This document shows positions 1 to 8,262 of a DNA stretch of 64,000 bases, one piece after another (position 1 is the stretch's first letter; every line of letters begins with the position of its first letter). The DNA is from Sphaerisporangium sp039871875 (GTDB lineage Bacteria; Actinomycetota; Actinomycetes; Streptosporangiales; Streptosporangiaceae): NCBI RefSeq assembly GCF_039871875.1, contig NZ_JBDPMD010000012.1:107305-171304 (forward strand), given 5' to 3'. Both the position numbers and the translations under genes were made by a program. The notes beneath the pieces were generated by a model. It had not been told where the DNA came from, searched no databases, and saw nothing but the letters and a program-made list of their open reading frames with translations.

Positions 1-106
1 GAAAACCCAGCCAGATCGGCCGGGGAGCGAAAAAGATCAGCGCGATCAGAAGTAACCCGCAGAAGCCGGCGAGATAGATCGCCGCAGTCGTGCGACCAGA
101 ACTCAT
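1..106 (-). CDS. Small membrane protein, N-terminal part only
   Basis: Runs off the left edge; 35 codons are visible. The start is basic and polar (MSSGRTTAA) and is followed by one strongly hydrophobic stretch (about residues 9-26, IYLAGFCGLLLIALIFF), so the product is probably anchored in the membrane. It lies 35 bp downstream of the P-loop gene on the same strand, so it is likely the fourth gene of the TIR operon. In defence operons such a protein can be an effector, but nothing here proves it. An in-frame ATG at 118 is an alternative start. Confidence 0.5.
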   Translation of the reverse strand, partial: MSSGRTTAAIYLAGFCGLLLIALIFFAPRPIWLGF

Positions 107-141
107 GTGAGGCCCCATCTTGTCGGAGGTCGAGGTCCGGC

Positions 142-2103
142 TCAGGCGGTCTTGACGCCTTGAACCGCGTAGATCCTGTGCACCACGCGATCTCGCAGAC
201 GTGCGCCGGGCTCCTGCGCGGTGGGAAGAGAACGTTCCACTTCGCCTGCCATGACGTACAAGCGCGCATGGATGTCTGCGCGGTGCACGGCGGCGTCCAC
301 GAGGATGTCGAGGAGGACGTCCCGGTGAGCCCCGTCATGACCGGCGGTGAGGAGCCACCGGCGAACGCTCGGAATCCACCCGTCCTCGGACCACTTCGTG
401 AACACAGCGGTCCAGCAGGTGGTGACCTGATCCCGGACGAACCTGATGGCGAGGAGGCTCCTGGCCCGGTTCCCCTGGTCGCTCAGCACCTCGGGATCGG
501 CCAGGTACAGGAATATCCCAGGGTCGGCCCGGTAGTTGTTGGACCCGTTGAACTGGAAGGTGAGCCGGTCCAGCATCAGACGCATCAGCCGCCGGTCCTC
601 ACGTACGAGTTTGGCGAGTTCCCCGTGCGCGCGGGTGCTGCGTTCGCGTCTCGCCAGGTGGTGCAGACGCACCACGGCCTCGTACGGGTGTCGCACCGCC
701 ATGACTTCGGTGCACATGGAGATGATGACCTCGGCGAGCGCGGGGGACGGGTCGGCTCTTGTCGACCATTCGTAGATCCGTCGCCGGAAGAACCAGCCCT
801 GTCTCTGATCTTGCAGGGCCCCGGTCAGAGCTTGCGCAGCCGCGCGCGGTCCCGCGCTGTTCGCCGGCCCGGAGGCAGTCCAGCGTTCCACCTGGCCGAC
901 GAGCATCTCCCAGTAGCGCTCATGAAGGCACAACTCGGTGAACCTACCGACGAGTTCGTCCCGGCTGTACTTATCCAGGCCAGTGGACCGTGCCGCCTTA
1001 CCCACCCAATCCGTTATGCCTGTCCGCAGGTCCGGCATGTGAGTCCAGATGTATCGCCGGACGGCCGCGTCGTATCCAAGGTCCTTGAAAAACACTTTGC
1101 CTTGGCCGTCACGCTCAGCGCCGATGGCGCGGAAGCGTTGGTTGAGGTCCTTGTGCTCCAGCGGTGGAACGTCCCCGCCGGGATGCTTCAGCTCACGCAG
1201 GAGCATGGCGGTGGCTTCGTGTATGACATCCGCGTGCGTTCCGTGCAGCATCGCAGTAGCGAGCAGCAACGCGCGTGATGGCCCGTCCCGTAGTTGACGC
1301 AGCCGGGAGGCCACCAGGTCTTCTCGGCCATGCAGTGCGGTGTGCGCTTCACGGCACCACCCGGCGAGATCCCCTTTCCCCCCGGCTTTCTCACGAGCTC
1401 TGACGACAAGTTTCGCGAACTGCGCGATGTCCTCCATCCGCGGAGTCCCGTCCAGGAACTCGGCGGTGTCGGGTCCCGGCTCCTGGATCGCGTCAGCGGG
1501 GATACCGTCGTGGCGCAGGTAGCGCCACAGCACCTCTCTCCCGGGCGGACGGGTGATCTCGACTCGGATAGGTTCCAGGCCCGACGTCAGACGTGCCGCC
1601 GTCTTGTAGGGCAGCACGACGACCATGCGACTCCGATGTCGGCGCACCGCCGCCCAAACAGAGTGGAGCTTTTCCTGGGCTCGTTCCCAGAGTTGCTCAT
1701 CGACCTCAGACAGATCGAGGAGGAGCAGGCCGTCGTCGGAGATGCCTTCGGTCCCGAGGAACTCCCCGTTCTCGTCGTTGTTCAATTGCATCTCGTCGAA
1801 GGTGTCCTCGCCGGACCGCAGTTCGTACAGAAGTATCTGAGCGGCCGCCAGCCTGCCGCTTCCTGGCTGCCCGTACAGGAGAACGGCTCCCTGGGACGCG
1901 AGGAGCTCCCGTGCGTCGCCGAGTCTCAGCGGAGGTACGAAACGTGCCAGAAGCCATCGCAAATATCCTCCGGCGTAACGCCGGAACGGCGTTCCCTTCT
2001 TGTCCGTGAGTGTGGCATAGATGAAGGTGTTGTGCTGGGAGCCGGACCCCATGTGGTTCTGTGAATGCGGGCTGTTGACAATATGGGAGAACTGGTCGCT
2101 CAA
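142..2103 (-). CDS. NLR-like P-loop protein with N-terminal amyloid-like motif
   Basis: A 653-residue protein. Residues 6-30 form a Q/N/H/G-rich segment (QNHMGSGSQHNTFI). A P-loop-like GQPGSGRL follows at 78-85, with the usual Lys replaced by Arg and the usual Ser/Thr by Leu, and a Walker B-like LLLLD at 126-130. The remaining roughly 400 residues are helical and charged, with no domain I can name. Its start codon overlaps the stop of the TIR gene (ATGA), implying translational coupling. TIR effectors are often paired with STAND/NLR-like NTPases, so this is probably the sensor or regulator of a TIR system. Function is inferred, and the unusual P-loop means nucleotide binding is uncertain. Confidence 0.75.
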   Translation of the reverse strand: MSDQFSHIVNSPHSQNHMGSGSQHNTFIYATLTDKKGTPFRRYAGGYLRWLLARFVPPLRLGDARELLASQGAVLLYGQPGSGRLAAAQILLYELRSGEDTFDEMQLNNDENGEFLGTEGISDDGLLLLDLSEVDEQLWERAQEKLHSVWAAVRRHRSRMVVVLPYKTAARLTSGLEPIRVEITRPPGREVLWRYLRHDGIPADAIQEPGPDTAEFLDGTPRMEDIAQFAKLVVRAREKAGGKGDLAGWCREAHTALHGREDLVASRLRQLRDGPSRALLLATAMLHGTHADVIHEATAMLLRELKHPGGDVPPLEHKDLNQRFRAIGAERDGQGKVFFKDLGYDAAVRRYIWTHMPDLRTGITDWVGKAARSTGLDKYSRDELVGRFTELCLHERYWEMLVGQVERWTASGPANSAGPRAAAQALTGALQDQRQGWFFRRRIYEWSTRADPSPALAEVIISMCTEVMAVRHPYEAVVRLHHLARRERSTRAHGELAKLVREDRRLMRLMLDRLTFQFNGSNNYRADPGIFLYLADPEVLSDQGNRARSLLAIRFVRDQVTTCWTAVFTKWSEDGWIPSVRRWLLTAGHDGAHRDVLLDILVDAAVHRADIHARLYVMAGEVERSLPTAQEPGARLRDRVVHRIYAVQGVKTA

Positions 2104-2816
2104 GGCACATCGTCCCCGTCGTCGTCGTCCGCACCGCCGAATTTATGACTGATCCCGCCTTCATTTCCTCCTTCCACATAGGTCGCTCCAGGGCCAGAGA
2201 AATGTTGCTGGTACTGGTTTCCTTTGCCGAGATGAAGCTGTCCACGGTCCCCTTTCAGGACTATGCCGGCGTCACCTGTGACGTCCCGGTTCTGCACCAC
2301 CGGGCCGTCGACATCGCCTACCCGGTTGTGCACCGAGCCGGAGTCCTCGGCGGTGGTGTGGTCGCGGAGGCCAGGCACCTGTTCAGTCAGTGCCTTGGCA
2401 AGCTTGTTCAGATCCGACTCGGCATTCTGATGGTCCAGCCTGACGGAGTGGAAGTCGGCGAGCCGGCTGAGCTCAGGAGGAACGTCCACGGATCGGAGCC
2501 GGGCCGTCATACGGCCGTCGAGGACAGGGATGATCGGGATCCCGGAGGCGATGGCCTCGAGGATCTCCCTCCGCACCCAGTCTGTCTCGTCGAGCAAGGC
2601 AGGGAAACTGGTCCACTTAGGACCGATCACGGCGAGCAACGCGTCGCTACCCCGGACGGCGCGCAGCAGTTCCTCCGGGTACGCCGAACCCGGTTTGATC
2701 GACTTGGAGGCGTAGAAGACGGCATCACTTCCGAAGCGGTGCGTGAGCTCTCTCTCGATCGTCAGAGCGGTCTTCTCCCCGTCGCCGGTGCGGTAATTGA
2801 TGAACACTTTCGGCAT
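2100..2816 (-). CDS. TIR-domain protein with RHIM/BASS-like C-terminal motif
   Basis: A 238-residue protein. Residues 1-140 are a TIR domain: it starts KVFINYRTGDG, carries a SDALLAVIGPKW strand, and has WVRRE with Glu84 where NAD-cleaving TIR domains keep the catalytic Glu. Residues 165-195 contain DGPVVQNRDVTGD, which resembles the actinobacterial amyloid signalling motif related to RHIM (V-Q core). A Q/G-rich stretch (199-215) and an acidic tail follow. The start at 2816 has an AGGG ribosome site and lies 12 bp after the XRE gene; the stop overlaps the next gene. Likely an NAD-depleting or signalling effector. Activity is inferred. Confidence 0.85.
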   Translation of the reverse strand: MPKVFINYRTGDGEKTALTIERELTHRFGSDAVFYASKSIKPGSAYPEELLRAVRGSDALLAVIGPKWTSFPALLDETDWVRREILEAIASGIPIIPVLDGRMTARLRSVDVPPELSRLADFHSVRLDHQNAESDLNKLAKALTEQVPGLRDHTTAEDSGSVHNRVGDVDGPVVQNRDVTGDAGIVLKGDRGQLHLGKGNQYQQHFSGPGATYVEGGNEGGISHKFGGADDDDGDDVP

Positions 2817-2828
2817 GCGTGATCCCTA

Positions 2829-4220
2829 CTACGGAGTGACGAGGCGTAGAGCGGTGGCAAGGTCGGGGGACAAGGCGCGTACCTCCGCGTTGCGCGAGTG
2901 GCGGCCGAGTACGCGGGTCAGGTGGCGTAGGTCGATGGCGATGGTGGCGGAGTTCACGGTGACGGCGTCGCCGAGGAGGCCGCGGATCAGGTGGCACGCG
3001 TGGTCGATCTCGCCGGCGGCGGCGTAAGCGAGGGCCCGGCGGACTCCGTAGCGGACCCGGGTGCGGAGGGCTTGGGGGGAGATGTTCGCGAGTTCCCGGT
3101 CGAGGATCGGTGCGGCCTCGGCGGGACGTCCGAGGTCGTACAGGCACCAGCCGGTGATCATGGCGACCGGGTCGGTGAGGTTGGACGTGCCGATGACCGG
3201 CTCGTCGGAGTCGGATGCCGAGCGCGCCAGCAAGGACCTGGCACGATCCAGGCTGCGCATGCACGCCGCGTGGTCCCCGCCGATGGCGTGTCCCTGGGCT
3301 TCGCGTTGAGCGGCGAGGCCGAGGACGCGCTGCGGTACGGCTTCGGCCTGCGCCTGCCTGGCCAGCCCGACGGTCTGTTCGGGATCCCCCCGGTAGAGCG
3401 TGACGAGGGCTCTCCTGACCAACCCGTACGCCGCCAGGTGGTGGTCTCCGCCGGCGGCGGCCAGGTCCACGGCCTGCCGTGTCCACCACAGCGCCCCCCG
3501 TTCGTCGCCGGACTCCTGGACCAGCCATCCCACGTACTCGGCGTAGCGCGAGCCGAGCCTGAAAAGGGCTTGGCGGATGGAGGGATGCGCGGTGGCGGCG
3601 ACCTCCTTGAGTGTGTGCGTCTGCGCGATGAGCGCCGGTAGCACGACGGTGGGTCTCGTGACCTGTCCGAGCTGCCGGTACCGGTCGAACAGGAAACGGG
3701 ACGCTTTCAGCAACTCGACGCCTTCGGACCGCGATCCGGCCGTGGTTCCTCCGATGCTGGTGTATGCCATGGACACCGCCCCTGCGGCGAGGACCTGTCT
3801 CCGGCCTATCGGCTGGAACCAGCTCTGTCCGTCCCCGGACAACCGCATCAGCCACACCTCCTCGTCGGTGTCGTCTGGCTCTTCCGGTTCAGCCGTGCCG
3901 GAAGGTGTCCGAGGCACGAGCCGAGCCAGACGGCCCTGAGCGTTGAGCACGGCATCACAGATACCGGCCAGCTCGTGGCTGGGAGCCTTGAGCCCGCGTT
4001 CCACTTTGCTGAGCTGAGCCTTGCTGTAATGCACCTTTTTGGATAATTCGGTCAGAGAGAGATCGGATTCAATTCTCAGTCTCCGAAGCTCCTGTCCGAA
4101 AAGGATCAGCTGCCGCACGACGTGGACCTCCGTCACTTCATCGCCGAGCAGCCGACGTCGCAAGAATGCGCCACGGCGAGCTACCCGGGCAAGGCCGATG
4201 CCGGTGTTTCCCGTTTCCAC
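2829..4220 (-). CDS. XRE-family helix-turn-helix regulator with TPR-like C-terminus
   Basis: A 463-residue protein from GTG 4220; an in-frame GTG at 4136 is a plausible shorter start just before the HTH. The HTH (about residues 40-92) shows SLTELSKKVHYSKAQLSKVERG, the usual XRE pattern. The rest is a helical, TPR-like region common in actinomycete XRE regulators. It is the first gene of the operon with the TIR and P-loop genes, so it probably controls them or senses a signal for them. It contains PRTPSG and acidic linkers but no enzyme motif. Confidence 0.8.
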   Translation of the reverse strand: METGNTGIGLARVARRGAFLRRRLLGDEVTEVHVVRQLILFGQELRRLRIESDLSLTELSKKVHYSKAQLSKVERGLKAPSHELAGICDAVLNAQGRLARLVPRTPSGTAEPEEPDDTDEEVWLMRLSGDGQSWFQPIGRRQVLAAGAVSMAYTSIGGTTAGSRSEGVELLKASRFLFDRYRQLGQVTRPTVVLPALIAQTHTLKEVAATAHPSIRQALFRLGSRYAEYVGWLVQESGDERGALWWTRQAVDLAAAGGDHHLAAYGLVRRALVTLYRGDPEQTVGLARQAQAEAVPQRVLGLAAQREAQGHAIGGDHAACMRSLDRARSLLARSASDSDEPVIGTSNLTDPVAMITGWCLYDLGRPAEAAPILDRELANISPQALRTRVRYGVRRALAYAAAGEIDHACHLIRGLLGDAVTVNSATIAIDLRHLTRVLGRHSRNAEVRALSPDLATALRLVTP

Positions 4221-4658
4221 TTTTCCAGGCCGCCTGGGACGTCGCCACAGGCAAGCCTCGATTGGTTTTTCGAGAGGAGTTCTCAGCTCTCGGGATTATG
4301 AGCAGCCCGCAATGAGGTATTCAGTGAGAACCGCACCGGTTCGCCGAGGACGGTGACCGCGCAGAGTGGCTGATGGAGGCATTCCACGTGGCGGGGATGA
4401 GACGCTCCTGGAAGTGGACGAAGCTGGGTGGCGCGGTGTGGTAGCGGGCTCACCGACCGCGTCCGGCCTTCGTCACCAAGTGTCTCGGCGGCCCTCCGGT
4501 CGGTGCGTGATCACGGTACGGATGTCGAAGGACACAACCACGATCCTGGCCGATGACCTCACCCACACACCTCGCCGGCGGCGCCGTACCGAGGGGCGGG
4601 TTCCCGGATCGCGGATCGCGGATCGCGAGACAGAGTTCCAGCCGAATGACGAGCCGCA
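4221..4658. other. Intergenic region with a small coding scar
   Basis: It holds the probable promoter of the XRE-TIR operon near 4230-4300. On the plus strand, positions 4328-4444 form a 38-residue open fragment rich in Trp (DRAEWLMEAFHVAG, RRSWKWTKLGG) that ends in TAG and has no start or ribosome site; it looks like the tail of a lost gene I cannot identify. Positions 4605-4628 contain three copies of GGATCGC. No intact gene is seen. Confidence 0.4.
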
Positions 4659-5052
4659 GCAATATATCGCGGCTCTGAGCTCGCGAAATACGCTCCGGAA
4701 GGTGCCATATGAGGCCATGCTGCGCCTTGCCGACGCCCGTCTCGTCATGGCCCGTCCTGGCCGTTCTACCACCGTCAGCACGCTCGCCGCGTGTGACGTC
4801 CGCGACGCGCGTGATGTGGTCGCCGCGATGCACGAGGTGCCCGTGGCTGCCAACCGGTCCCTCGCCACCGTGCTCGACCAGTTCACCCCGTACTGCGCCG
4901 TGCGGACGGCTGCGGTTCTCCACACTCGGGCGGACGCGACTCGATCGCCAGGCATGACGAACTCATCCGCCTGTGCGCCGCAGGCGACGCGGAGCAAGCG
5001 GCATCGGTCGTCTTCGTCACCTGGCGTTCTCTCCTGGCCACAGAGGACGAGC
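4659..5052 (+). pseudogene. Gutted duplicate of the acdR GntR regulator
   Basis: Clear relic of the regulator at 7611-8261. The ancestral operator survives as GCAATATATCGC at 4659, followed by a gagctcgcgaaatac match to the acdR leader. The sequence then jumps into mid-gene (EAMLRLADA at 4711), so the whole HTH is missing. A second deletion joins MHEVPV to AANRSLATVLDQFTP, removing about 50 codons. After that, single-base losses shift the frame, although the DNA still tracks the intact gene up to the position of its stop (ggccacagaggac). No acdS copy follows. Confidence 0.85.
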
Positions 5053-5060
5053 GGTACGGC

Positions 5061-5996
5061 TCAAGAGGAGAGGAACACCTCGCTGAGGTGCCATTCGAGA
5101 CCTTCCTGGCTAGGACGGTCCAGGCGCGCCTCCGGTACGCCGATGGGTTGCCCGGCCCGCTGGTAGAACTCCTCGCCGTTGCCGAACTCGTCACGTAACC
5201 GTGGGCTGACCCGGAGACGGTAGGCGGGGTCCACCGTGAGGTACCCACGGTCGAACAGGGTGTGCACGTCCGAGCGAAGCAGTAGTCCGTTGTCCAGCCG
5301 ATGCTGGCCGCCAGCCGAGAGAGGACGGATGTGTGCGGCCTGCAGCACGGGGCGGATCTTGTCACCGGTGACCGCGCATTTCCTGTTGTAGGCACGTAGG
5401 ACGACGGCCTGGAAGGACTGCTGGCCGAGCCGGCGAGGGGCAAGTCGCGGATCGCCGTAGACGGGGCCGTCGCGGTGCCAGGGCTGGGAGAGATCGACTT
5501 CGACGGGGGCCCCGAGCAGGCGTAAGAGGAGATCTTGGAAGTAGTCGGCGCGGGGGTGGACGGCCAGGTCGTACCCCTTGCCTTGCACGATGTTCGACGC
5601 GAAGTCCGGCGGAGGCCCGGCGGAGTCGTCGAGCGGAAAGAAACGCGTGTCGCGGACGAAAACGCATCCGATCACCGGGTCCTCACCGGAGGCGATCGGC
5701 TGGCTGCGATACCTGCCGATCCGTAGGCGCATCTCATCCAGGTCGGCCATGCCGTTGGCCTGACCGAAGAACTCCCAGGCTTCCGACACGCGAAGCTGCA
5801 CGAAGCCGCTGTAGAACCCGCCACCGACGACACGGTTCTGCGGATGGTGGCTTTTGAAGAAGAACGGTTCACCAGGGCTGAGAACGCGGAACTCGCGGTC
5901 CCCGGACGGCCGCCAGAAGTTCACTTCCGTCAACTCGGGACGAGCCGCCAGGAAGCGGTACCACTCACCGTCTGTCACCCCGACGTAGGCCTTCAT
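5061..5996 (-). CDS. HNH endonuclease-domain protein
   Basis: A 311-residue protein from ATG 5996; ATG 6005 and 6017 are alternatives. The N-terminal 190 residues form a mixed domain (WYRFLAARPELTEVNFW, EPFFFKSHHPQNRVVGGGF) seen in predicted restriction-type nucleases. The C-terminal half is an HNH domain: CAVTGDKIRPVLQAAHI, then LDNGLLLRSDVHTLFD, giving the His-Asn-His core. It probably cuts DNA, and a role in defence is suggested by the adjacent TIR operon. It could instead be a housekeeping or selfish nuclease; target unknown. Confidence 0.8.
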   Translation of the reverse strand: MKAYVGVTDGEWYRFLAARPELTEVNFWRPSGDREFRVLSPGEPFFFKSHHPQNRVVGGGFYSGFVQLRVSEAWEFFGQANGMADLDEMRLRIGRYRSQPIASGEDPVIGCVFVRDTRFFPLDDSAGPPPDFASNIVQGKGYDLAVHPRADYFQDLLLRLLGAPVEVDLSQPWHRDGPVYGDPRLAPRRLGQQSFQAVVLRAYNRKCAVTGDKIRPVLQAAHIRPLSAGGQHRLDNGLLLRSDVHTLFDRGYLTVDPAYRLRVSPRLRDEFGNGEEFYQRAGQPIGVPEARLDRPSQEGLEWHLSEVFLSS

Positions 5997-6060
5997 GGCG
6001 GGCATTATCCATCGCACTGATCGTCCTTGTCAGTCGGCACGGAAACTCGCCTCGCTTAAG

Positions 6061-6451
6061 TCATCTGCGGAGCCGGAAAGAGGACGTGAGCATGCCGCCG
6101 ACCGCAGTCGAAAGGTCGTGGATCAGGAAGACCCCCTGCCAAGAGCGGTGTCGATGTCGGTGCCGTCCCAGCCTGATTCGGTTCTCCAGATCACGGAGAC
6201 GCTGTAGGTCTTTCTGCACGACCTCTGCGGCCCACTGGTGTTGCGGAGGCTCCGGCGGCACGAGGAACAGGTCGTCCCCGTTCACCGATCGCCTGTTCCA
6301 CGTCCAGTATTCGTTGCGCGCCTTCCCGTGGGCGCTGGAATGTGTTGCCGTGCTCTGCGAGTACCTCGTACACGCTGCGGCCGCCTGTTGTGTCACAGAT
6401 GATGTCGGCGAACGGTGAGGTGGACGAGGGGTGCAGGCGTGCTAGACACAA
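6061..6451 (-). pseudogene. Possible frameshifted remnant
   Basis: Two overlapping minus-strand frames each look partly coding: one reads FADIICDTTGGRSVYEVLAEHG, and the other continues DDLFLVPPEPPQHQWAAEVV and LQRLRDLENRIR. Joined by one frameshift they give a single protein-like sequence of roughly 110 residues, so this may be a decayed gene behind the HNH gene. I do not recognise the family, and chance open frames in GC-rich DNA remain possible. Confidence 0.3.
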
Positions 6452-6458
6452 CTCTCCG

Positions 6459-6596
6459 CGACCGTGGGTCGTGGAAAGGACGTTCGCCTGGCTGGGGCGC
6501 TACCGACTCGGAAAGCGTGATCTACGCCGCAACCTGCATGCTGCTCCTACACCGCCCCACAGCACTACGACCCTGACTTCTCAGACACCCTCTAGT
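6459..6596 (+). mobile_element. IS5-type transposase C-terminal remnant
   Basis: The frame reads PWVVERTFAWLGRYRLGKRD, close to the RxWVVERTFAWL signature at the end of IS5-family transposases. The normal downstream part is scrambled and the rest of the element is missing. The terminal sequence gacttctcagacaccctcta resembles an IS right end. It marks past insertion activity between the defence island and the acd genes. Confidence 0.6.
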
Positions 6597-7347
6597 CGGC
6601 TCGCCACATCACGGCGCGTGCGGCTTCGGCGATCAGGCCGGCGACGGCGTGCGGCTGGGAGACGGTGACGGCGTGGGAGGAGTCGATCTCGATGGCGGCG
6701 GATCCGGCGCGCCGGGCCATGAAGCGCATCGACTCCGCCGGGATGGCCAGATCCCGGGTGGTGATCATGGTCCAGGACGGGATGGTCGTCCATGCCGCCC
6801 GGGTGGCGGTGTCCTGCAGCGCGGACGCCGCGATCGGCCGCTGCGTGGCCGCCATCAGCGCGGCGACATCCGGGTCGACGTCGGCGGCGAAGACCGCGTG
6901 GAACCTGTCCTGCCGGATGTAGAGGTCGGAGCCCGAGCCGCCGCCGGGAAGGGGGAACGGCACAGGGGCGAGGGCGGGGCCGAGCTCGCCTCCGGGGAAC
7001 CTGGCGGCCAGTTCGGCGGTGCTCTCACCGGCCTTCAGGGCGAAACTGGCGATGTAGACGAGCGCCACGACGCCGTCGGCACCGTCGGCGGCCTCGCTCA
7101 TCACCGACCCGCCGTAGGAGTGGCCGGCGACCACGACAGGGCCCGACTGCGCGTCCAGGACGCTGCGCAGGTAGGCGGCGTCCTCCCGCAGCCCGCGCAG
7201 CGGGTTGGCGACGGCGACGACCGCATGGCCGCGATGCCGGAGGTCGGCGATCACGCCGTTCCAGGACGAGGAATCGGCGAACGCGCCGTGGACCAGAACG
7301 ATGGTGGGGGTCGCCGGCTTCACGGACATGGGGGCAGTGGAGTACAT
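6592..7347 (-). CDS. Alpha/beta hydrolase
   Basis: A 251-residue protein from ATG 7347, chosen for the GAAAGG ribosome site about 8 bp upstream; a longer frame exists. Alpha/beta-hydrolase fold: TIVLVHGAFADSSSW oxyanion motif, nucleophile elbow GHSYGG, and a late His in SSHAVTVSQP. This subfamily is usually annotated as a cytoplasmic esterase or hydrolase, with no signal peptide. It is divergent from acdR and may share the operator region near 7530, but nothing links it directly to ACC metabolism. Substrate unknown. Confidence 0.85.
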   Translation of the reverse strand: MYSTAPMSVKPATPTIVLVHGAFADSSSWNGVIADLRHRGHAVVAVANPLRGLREDAAYLRSVLDAQSGPVVVAGHSYGGSVMSEAADGADGVVALVYIASFALKAGESTAELAARFPGGELGPALAPVPFPLPGGGSGSDLYIRQDRFHAVFAADVDPDVAALMAATQRPIAASALQDTATRAAWTTIPSWTMITTRDLAIPAESMRFMARRAGSAAIEIDSSHAVTVSQPHAVAGLIAEAARAVMWRAD

Positions 7348-7529
7348 CGGATACGGCCTTTCGGTGGCCGGACGGCTCAAGCCGCCCGGACTCGTGCCCG
7401 CGGACCTGGCCCCGCGGCGACGATCGACGTTGGCCCCGCGGCGGCCGACGTGGGCCTGCGGTGGCGGTCAACAGAGGGTCCGGTCGCGGCCGCCGTGTCG
7501 TGCCGCCCGCGATGCCCGGACACCGGTAT

Positions 7530-7541
7530 GCAATATATTGC
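7530..7541. promoter_or_regulatory. Palindromic operator GCAATATATTGC, copy 1
   Basis: A perfect 12-bp palindrome in the gap between the alpha/beta-hydrolase and acdR genes. The same word recurs 69 bp downstream at the acdR start codon, and a degraded version is kept in front of the acdR pseudogene. This is the likely binding site for the GntR regulator. Confidence 0.65.
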
Positions 7542-7597
7542 CGGGCAAGTATGCGGTCAAGAGGACGTCTGAGCTTGCGAAATACCGAAGCGTAGGG

Positions 7598-7611
7598 TGC
7601 AATATATTGCA
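7598..7611. promoter_or_regulatory. Palindromic operator TGCAATATATTGCA, copy 2
   Basis: A perfect 14-bp palindrome whose last base is the A of the acdR start codon. It also has GGG/CCC on its outer flanks. A bound repressor here would block transcription of, and translation initiation on, the acdR-acdS message, pointing to autoregulation. Confidence 0.7.
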
Positions 7612-8261
7612 TGCCCATCCCTCGGAACACACCGGTGATCGACCGGCACCTGCTCCGCGACAGCGTCTACCACCACCTGCGCGACGCCATCGTCCGCGGC
7701 GTGTTCGCCCCCGGTGAGCAGTTGCGTGACATGGAGCTCGCGGCCTGGCTCGGCGTCAGCCGCACCCCGGTACGCGAGGCGATGTTGCGGCTGGCCGACG
7801 CCGGCCTCGTCGAGGCCCGGCCGGGCCGGTCCACGACCGTCAGCTCGCTGGCCCTGCGCGACGTCCGCGACGCGCGCGACGTGGTCGCCGCGATGCACGA
7901 GGTGGCCGTGCGAGAGGCGGTGGCGAGCCTCACCCAGGCAGATCTGGACGCCATGCGCGCCGCGAACCGCCGCTTCCGTACCGCGGTCGAGCGAGGCGAC
8001 GTCGAGGAGGCCCTGCGCGCCGACGACGACCTCCACGCCGTCCCGGTGACCGTCGCCGCGAACCGGGCGCTGGCCACCGTCCTCGACCAGTTCACCCCCG
8101 TGCTGCGCCGCGCGGAACGGCTCCGCTTCTCCACCCTCGGCGGACGCGCCTCGATCGTCCGCCACGACGAGCTCATCCGCCTCTGCGCCGCCGGAGACGC
8201 CGAGAAGGCCGCGGCCGTCGCCTTCGACACCTGGCGATCCCTGCCGGCCACAGAGGAGTGA
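7611..8261 (+). CDS. acdR: GntR-family (FCD) regulator of ACC deaminase
   Basis: A 216-residue GntR regulator. The winged HTH spans residues 12-75 (AIVRGVFAPGEQLRDMELA, then WLGVSRTPVREAMLRLADAG). A helical FCD ligand domain follows, with DDDLHAV and VAANRALATVLDQF. The start at 7611 overlaps the palindromic operator; an AGGG lies 13 bp upstream. Its stop sits 1 bp before the acdS GTG, and the acdS ribosome site lies inside its last codons, so the two are coupled. GntR regulators linked to acdS are known in Actinobacteria. It probably controls acdS in response to ACC or a related ligand. Confidence 0.85.
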   Translation: MPIPRNTPVIDRHLLRDSVYHHLRDAIVRGVFAPGEQLRDMELAAWLGVSRTPVREAMLRLADAGLVEARPGRSTTVSSLALRDVRDARDVVAAMHEVAVREAVASLTQADLDAMRAANRRFRTAVERGDVEEALRADDDLHAVPVTVAANRALATVLDQFTPVLRRAERLRFSTLGGRASIVRHDELIRLCAAGDAEKAAAVAFDTWRSLPATEE

Positions 8262-8262
8262 C

